Part shown: piece by piece, positions 5,791 through 9,480 of the stretch
Layout: the number at the start of each line of letters is the position of its first letter
Numbering within the stretch: position 1 is the stretch's first letter
The notes under the pieces: generated by a model
Databases searched by the model: none
What the model saw: the letters and a program-made list of their open reading frames with translations, nothing else
What the model was told of the DNA's origin: nothing
Source of the DNA: JBEICQ01 sp046297395
GTDB lineage: Bacteria; Bacteroidota; Bacteroidia; UBA4408
Length of the DNA: 9,480 nt
NCBI GenBank assembly: GCA_046297395.1
Contig: JBKCNM010000070.1
Coordinates: 1 to 9,480, forward strand
Direction: 5' to 3'
Program-made: the position numbers and the translations under genes

Positions 5791-7857
5791 ATGACAGATA
5801 TTTCCTTTCGTGAATCTTCCCTCTGGCTATTGCTGTGTATCCTTATCCCGGCAATGCTCTCATGGTGGTTTTACTTTTATCGGAAAAATGATTTTACCTT
5901 TTCGCAACGCACTGTGCTTGCTTCCCTGCGGGGAGTAAGTGTTGCCTTGCTGCTTATTCTTTTGCTTTCACCCTACATCAGGTTTTCTTCCCGCATATTG
6001 GAAAAGCCTTTGCTTGCTATTGCCATAGATAACAGTGCCTCAATCGCGACTTCTTCAAAACCAAGTTCGCCCGATGCACTGATTGCAAAAGCTACATACC
6101 TGAAAGAGCAACTCTCTTCCCTTGCGGATGTAAGGGTGCTAACCTTTGGCAATAATGTTCAGGAAAATGCCATTGTACAAGGAAAAGACAAGGCCACCAA
6201 CATGTCTGAACTCTTTGATTACATCGACAATGCTTTTGAGGGACAAAACCTAAGTGCCAGCATCCTCATCAGTGATGGCCTGTACAACACCGGACAAAAT
6301 CCCTTGTTTGTTCCTGCCACCTCGGCCCATCCGGTTTTTACCATTGCTTTGGGAGATACAACCCTGCACAGAGATGTGCTGATTGCCGATGTAACACATA
6401 ATCCCAAAGTGTTTAAAGGCAACTCCACAGGAGTGCAATTACAGGTGCATGCAAGGGCATGCAAAGGGGAAACAGTGAAGCTCGAATTGCTGAGTAATGG
6501 AAAGATCATGGATAGCCGTAGCATCACATTTGGCTCTCAGGAACAGTCTGTGCAGGCTGGGTTTACTTTTACCCCTCCCGGGAAAGGCATGTTTGAATAT
6601 GAAGCAAGAGTAAGCCGGCTCGCGGGAGAAAAAAATACCATTAACAATGCCCGGAAATTTTTTGTTGAAGTGATTGAGGAAAAGCAGCCCATCCTGCTCC
6701 TTGCCGATGCCCCTCATCCCGACATACAGGTAATTAAAAGAGCACTCGGATCGGGAGAATCTATTACACTGGATGTGCAGCTTGCCCAAAATTTTGATGG
6801 GAATTTTTCAAAATACCGTGCCCTTGTTTTGCATAATATTCCTTCCTCTTCTGCGCATTCAGCCTGGCTGCAAAAAATTGAGCAAATAAAAATTCCGGTG
6901 CTTTTTATCACCGGTGTCCGAACACAGATGCAGGTTTTTTCCAGGTTCTCATCAGGCAAAGGATTTCCTCAGGGAAGCTGGATGGAATCGCTCCCATCAG
7001 CAAATGAAGCATTTGGTTTGTTTACACTCGAACAGGATTTTTCTGAAATCATTTCCCAACTTCCACCCCTGCAAACATTGTACAACCGGGAGATGGAGAT
7101 TCCTTCCTCCATGGTACTTCTCTATCAAAAACAAGGTCCACTTAATACCCGTATGCCCATGGTTTTTTTCCGGGATGCAGGTGAACAAAAATTTGCATAC
7201 ATCTGCGGAGAGGGGCTGTGGAAATGGAGCATGCATGAATATAAAAACACCCGCTCACATCAGGTTGTAGAAGGAATCATTCAAAAATCATTACAGTATC
7301 TGCAAACTACCGGATCAACAGAACCGCTTGAGTTGTTGTTTGAATCCCGTGTGAGCGAAAACGAAAATATCCTCATGGATGCAAGGTTGCTCAATGAATC
7401 GAAAGAACCCGTGAACGAACCGGAGCTCAACATCAAATTCAACGGCAACAACAAGAATTATGATTTTACCTTTTCTAGATCGGGCAAGACCTACCACCTG
7501 GATGCGGGCTTGCTTCCGCCGGGCAGCTATGCATTTACGGCAAGCACCCGACTGGGAGAAAGGTTGCTCGAGAAAAAAGGCAATTTGCTTGTGGAGCCCG
7601 TGTTTGCAGAACTCAGTGATTTGGTAGCCAACCATTCACTGCTCGAACAAATCAGCATGCAATCAGGCGGCAAACTTTTTTATTCCGGACAGGAAGAAAA
7701 CCTGGTTAAACTCATCCGACAAAGAAGTGAACTAAAGCCCAAAAGTTTCTTTAAAAAAGAATTGCGCGACCTGGTTTCTTTTCCCATCATCCTGCTTATC
7801 ATCACCATGCTCCTTTCTGCAGAATGGTTGCTCAGAAAATACTGGGGCCGTATTTAA
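5791..7857 (+). CDS. Membrane-anchored VWA-domain protein of unknown function
   Basis: The 688-residue product has two N-terminal hydrophobic segments (about 10-30 and 46-62), a large extracytoplasmic part, and a C-terminal membrane segment (about 663-680) followed by a short basic tail (EWLLRKYWGRI). Residues about 74-190 look like a von Willebrand A domain: AIAIDNSASIA carries the metal-site motif DxSxS (D80, S82, S84), and ILISDGLYNTG (158-168) supplies the later Asp (D162). Residues about 196-295 look like a beta-sandwich (CARDB- or Ig-like), and 299-480 resemble the degenerate glutamine-amidotransferase-like fold found in related Bacteroidota membrane proteins (ILLLADAPHPD, ALVLHNIP, PVLFITG). 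A further beta-rich stretch lies at about 510-600. These inner domain calls are inferences from residue pattern. The gene starts 9 bp after fabG, so the two are very likely one operon. The architecture resembles Bat/aerotolerance-type and related VWA proteins in general layout, but no specific function is claimed. Confidence 0.85.
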   Translation: MTDISFRESSLWLLLCILIPAMLSWWFYFYRKNDFTFSQRTVLASLRGVSVALLLILLLSPYIRFSSRILEKPLLAIAIDNSASIATSSKPSSPDALIAKATYLKEQLSSLADVRVLTFGNNVQENAIVQGKDKATNMSELFDYIDNAFEGQNLSASILISDGLYNTGQNPLFVPATSAHPVFTIALGDTTLHRDVLIADVTHNPKVFKGNSTGVQLQVHARACKGETVKLELLSNGKIMDSRSITFGSQEQSVQAGFTFTPPGKGMFEYEARVSRLAGEKNTINNARKFFVEVIEEKQPILLLADAPHPDIQVIKRALGSGESITLDVQLAQNFDGNFSKYRALVLHNIPSSSAHSAWLQKIEQIKIPVLFITGVRTQMQVFSRFSSGKGFPQGSWMESLPSANEAFGLFTLEQDFSEIISQLPPLQTLYNREMEIPSSMVLLYQKQGPLNTRMPMVFFRDAGEQKFAYICGEGLWKWSMHEYKNTRSHQVVEGIIQKSLQYLQTTGSTEPLELLFESRVSENENILMDARLLNESKEPVNEPELNIKFNGNNKNYDFTFSRSGKTYHLDAGLLPPGSYAFTASTRLGERLLEKKGNLLVEPVFAELSDLVANHSLLEQISMQSGGKLFYSGQEENLVKLIRQRSELKPKSFFKKELRDLVSFPIILLIITMLLSAEWLLRKYWGRI

Positions 7858-7878
7858 TGCCCATTATCTATTGTTTTT

Positions 7879-7894
7879 GATTCTATTCAGAATC
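7879..7894 (+). terminator. Hairpin just after the VWA gene
   Basis: A perfect 6-bp stem (GATTCT at 7879-7884, AGAATC at 7889-7894) with a 4-nt loop begins 22 bp after the stop at 7855-7857. Only a weak T-rich stretch (TTATT) follows. It may be a first, inefficient terminator of the fabG operon or an mRNA 3'-end stabiliser. Confidence 0.3.
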
Positions 7895-7972
7895 TTATTC
7901 CAATCAATACTTACAATGTCTTACCAAGAGATGGAAAAACAATTCATTCATTCTGCACAACCGTCGAACAAA

Positions 7973-7994
7973 TCATAAGGCTTATGACTTTTTT
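7973..7994 (+). terminator. Terminator-like hairpin with T-run after the fabG operon
   Basis: TCATAAG (7973-7979) and CTTATGA (7981-7987) form an inverted repeat that can fold as a 6-bp stem with a GGC loop. A C and then six T residues (7989-7994) follow, the layout of a Rho-independent terminator for plus-strand transcription. The stem is AT-rich and therefore not strong. It lies 115 bp after the end of the VWA gene with no gene in between. Confidence 0.45.
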
Positions 7995-8023
7995 GATTGG
8001 CAAAAATCAACCCATGCTGTTCC

Positions 8024-8039
8024 GGGTAAATGGGTAAAT
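8024..8039. repeat. Tandem 8-bp repeat (two copies of GGGTAAAT)
   Basis: GGGTAAAT occurs twice head to tail at 8024-8031 and 8032-8039. With only two copies this may be simple slippage. A pair of regulator half-sites is a remote alternative. Confidence 0.4.
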
Positions 8040-8332
8040 GTTGTGTCGAAAAAAATCAAAAATTACAGAAGGCTCAGGTCTCTGTTGACCCATTGCTTTT
8101 CATCAGAACTGAAAAAACCAATTGCACAGTTAAGATGACTTGGCGGGAAAATTTTCATAACAGCAAACCCAGCCAACAAATAGGATAAGACTTGGTTTAA
8201 ATTTTTTTCGCCTCATGCGGCTTTGAATGACTGCTCGGCTATCATTTATAAGTGCTTGGTAAGGCCTAACAAATGAACTTTAGATGCAGGTTTCATATTC
8301 ATGACAGTATTCAGTCATAAATAAAGAATCCA

Positions 8333-8340
8333 TAAATTTG
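8333..8340 (+). promoter_or_regulatory. Possible -7 box upstream of the methyltransferase
   Basis: TAAATTTG is a full match to the Bacteroidota -7 consensus TAnnTTTG and the only one I find on the plus strand between 7858 and 8577. No TTG lies 17-23 bp upstream. If used, transcription would begin near 8345, leaving about 230 nt of leader before the methyltransferase start and placing the small ORF at 8362 about 17 nt into the transcript. Confidence 0.3.
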
Positions 8341-8361
8341 ACTGGTGACGGAAACAAAAAA

Positions 8362-8511
8362 ATGAAAAACAAAGCAAGGCAGCCGCTAACAGCATCCATG
8401 CCCACCTGTTGTTTGATGGGCAAACCAATTAAGCAAAAAGAAAAGCGGTTTGCGAAGGCCAAAAAGCTCGACAGCCAATCCGACTTCTTCACAAAAAAAG
8501 TAGAGGCCTGA
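8362..8511 (+). CDS. Doubtful small lysine-rich ORF (49 residues)
   Basis: The ATG at 8362-8364 opens a 49-codon frame ending in TGA at 8509-8511. The product is rich in Lys and Gln (MKNKARQPL at the start, PIKQKEKRFAKAKK in the middle, DFFTKKVEA at the end), with no signal peptide, membrane segment or domain that I recognise. GGAAAC lies 6 bp before the A-run that leads into the ATG and could serve as a poor ribosome site. A TAnnTTTG box ends 21 bp upstream. The frame is open further back, to 8305. The opposite strand is also open here (8280-8636, Phe-rich), which usually means that at most one of the two is real. It could be a small gene, a leader peptide, a gene remnant or non-coding. Confidence 0.2.
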   Translation: MKNKARQPLTASMPTCCLMGKPIKQKEKRFAKAKKLDSQSDFFTKKVEA

Positions 8512-8577
8512 GCGTTCTCAAAAAAAACAATGCGTTCCTGAAAAGCCAAACGAAAAAGCGAGATAAAACTTACAAGA

Positions 8578-9459
8578 ATGAAGAAGAATATAATACTGAT
8601 GCCCTTTATCTTTTTGATAAGTATGGGCAAGAGCATGCTCAGAAAGGTGATACCCGGATCTATTAAGCATCAATATAAACTCCGGAGCGATCCACAGTAT
8701 TTTGAAGACCATCAAGTAAAGACCGCTTATCAATCCATCAAAGGTTTACCAAGATATACCAAGGGTACTGTGGCAATGAAGGGAGTTGATTATTATTTTG
8801 TTGACAATGCTTCGTTTATTTTCACTTATGTAGAAATTTTTCGAAAAGAGATCTACAAGTTCCATTCATCCAATCCGAAGCCATACATCATTGATGCAGG
8901 CGCCAACATTGGATTGTCTGTTCTTTATTTTAAGTCCCTGTTCCCCCAATCTACGATTGTTGCTTTTGAGCCCGATGATCAGGTGTTTGAAGTGCTGCAG
9001 GCAAATCTCTCACATCAAAAATGTTTGGATGTTACCACTGTTAAAAAAGCGCTATGGTCTGAGCAAACCGAGCTCACTTTTTTTTCCGAGGGTGCAGATG
9101 GTGGGCGTTTGGAAGGCGCATTGAACCATTCAAACACCACAAAAATCCAAACAGTTCGTTTGTCGGAATACCTCAAAGATACCCGTGTTGATTTTTTGAA
9201 AATAGACATAGAAGGTGCCGAATTCGAGGTGATTAAAGAGGCCGCTTCTTTATTGAAAAATGTTTCGCGAATGTTTGTGGAATACCATTCATTTGTAGGT
9301 CAGCCTCAAAATTTACCAGAGTTGCTGCAAATTTTAAAGGATGCCGGTTTTCGTTTAAACATCAATACACCCGGTCTTGTTTCTGCCAATCCTTTCCTGC
9401 GTGTGAATCAATATAACGGAATGGACATGCAACTCAATATTTATGCATACAGGGTTTAA
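8578..9459 (+). CDS. FkbM-family SAM-dependent methyltransferase
   Basis: FkbM-type enzymes transfer a methyl group from S-adenosylmethionine to a hydroxyl group, often on polyketides or surface sugars. The 293-residue product has SAM motif I as IIDAGANIGLSVLYF (104-118), the acidic end of the next strand in IVAFEPD (127-133), and the family signature VDFLKIDIEGAEFEVI (204-219; K208, D210, E212, E215). The strand FVEYH follows (233-237), then LLQILKDAGFRLNI (249-262). The N-terminal 60 residues are not part of the Rossmann core. The start is uncertain: ATG 8578 gives a short hydrophobic lead (MKKNIILMPFIFLISM), while in-frame ATGs at 8623 and 8635 (MGKSMLRK, MLRKVIPG) give more usual soluble N-termini. 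No Shine-Dalgarno sequence decides between them. The gene stands alone here after a 720-bp spacer; a polysaccharide cluster to the right is plausible but not visible. The substrate cannot be told from sequence. Confidence 0.88.
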   Translation: MKKNIILMPFIFLISMGKSMLRKVIPGSIKHQYKLRSDPQYFEDHQVKTAYQSIKGLPRYTKGTVAMKGVDYYFVDNASFIFTYVEIFRKEIYKFHSSNPKPYIIDAGANIGLSVLYFKSLFPQSTIVAFEPDDQVFEVLQANLSHQKCLDVTTVKKALWSEQTELTFFSEGADGGRLEGALNHSNTTKIQTVRLSEYLKDTRVDFLKIDIEGAEFEVIKEAASLLKNVSRMFVEYHSFVGQPQNLPELLQILKDAGFRLNINTPGLVSANPFLRVNQYNGMDMQLNIYAYRV

Positions 9460-9480
9460 TGCTTATTAAACTTTGTTCAG

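Larger units (their letters stand above)
7858..8577. other. 720-bp spacer without a convincing gene
   Basis: This stretch separates the fabG operon from the methyltransferase. It is more AT-rich than the flanking genes and has frequent stops in all frames from 7858 to about 8280. It contains two terminator-like hairpins (7879-7894 and 7973-7994), a further stem TTGATT/AATCAA (7993-7998 with 8005-8010), an 8-bp tandem repeat (8024-8039), a hairpin ATGAC/GTCAT (8301-8305 with 8314-8318), a TAnnTTTG box (8333-8340) and a small ORF (8362-8511). From 8305 to 8511 one frame is open on each strand, which could mark a small gene, a decayed gene or chance in A-rich DNA. No tRNA or transposase remnant was recognised. 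Confidence 0.6.

Noticed and set aside
7916..7978. 20-codon ORF ending inside a terminator-like hairpin
   Set aside because: It is too short to support without conservation, has no ribosome site, and follows a gene with which it shares nothing visible.
8147..8156. Perfect 10-bp palindrome GAAAATTTTC
   Set aside because: It is AT-rich and short, is expected by chance in this spacer, and has no second copy.
8280..8636. Minus-strand 118-codon ORF overlapping the start of the methyltransferase
   Set aside because: Its product is Phe/Leu/Ser-rich, as expected from the antisense of A-rich DNA, it begins inside the methyltransferase gene, and no domain or start signal supports it. It is kept only as part of a finding.
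1..9480. CRISPR array, tRNA/rRNA genes, insertion sequences, attachment sites, phage genes
   Set aside because: I looked on both strands for regularly spaced repeats, clover-leaf sequences, transposase motifs and terminal inverted repeats and saw none.

Overview
The window reads as chromosomal DNA of a Bacteroidota (Cytophaga-Flavobacterium-Bacteroides group) bacterium. The evidence is a uppS-bamA-skp-skp gene block with Bacteroidota-style proteins (two OmpH/Skp paralogues directly after a BamA with five POTRA domains), very weak Shine-Dalgarno signals in front of the genes, and a good match to the phylum's TTG/TAnnTTTG promoter in front of fabG. No assignment below phylum is attempted. Most of the window looks like core, housekeeping sequence. 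No tRNA, rRNA, CRISPR array, insertion sequence or prophage gene was seen.

Layout. (i) 1-249, plus strand: the C-terminal end of a beta-trefoil protein of the fascin/actin-crosslinking type, cut by the window edge. (ii) 324-4882, minus strand: a compact envelope-biogenesis operon read uppS -> bamA -> skp paralogue A -> skp paralogue B. uppS makes the undecaprenyl lipid carrier for peptidoglycan and glycan synthesis. bamA is the outer-membrane protein insertase. The two Skp-like periplasmic chaperones probably hand unfolded outer-membrane proteins to BamA. uppS and bamA overlap by 8 bp; the other gaps are about 50 bp. (iii) 4883-5034: a 152-bp divergent promoter region. (iv) 5035-7857, plus strand: fabG (3-oxoacyl-ACP reductase or a close SDR relative) followed after 9 bp by a 688-residue membrane-anchored protein with a VWA domain and an intact DxSxS metal site, function unknown. 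(v) 7858-8577: about 720 bp without a convincing gene, containing terminator-like hairpins, a short tandem repeat, a lone TAnnTTTG box and one small lysine-rich ORF. (vi) 8578-9459, plus strand: a FkbM-family SAM-dependent methyltransferase, the sort of gene found in surface-polysaccharide clusters, which may begin such a cluster beyond the right edge.

The common theme is the cell envelope: lipid carrier, outer-membrane protein assembly, fatty-acid synthesis, and possibly glycan methylation. I found no clear new system. The least explained parts are the VWA membrane protein paired with fabG, the unusual C-terminus of BamA, the two diverged Skp paralogues, and the 720-bp spacer before the methyltransferase, about 200 bp of which is open on both strands.
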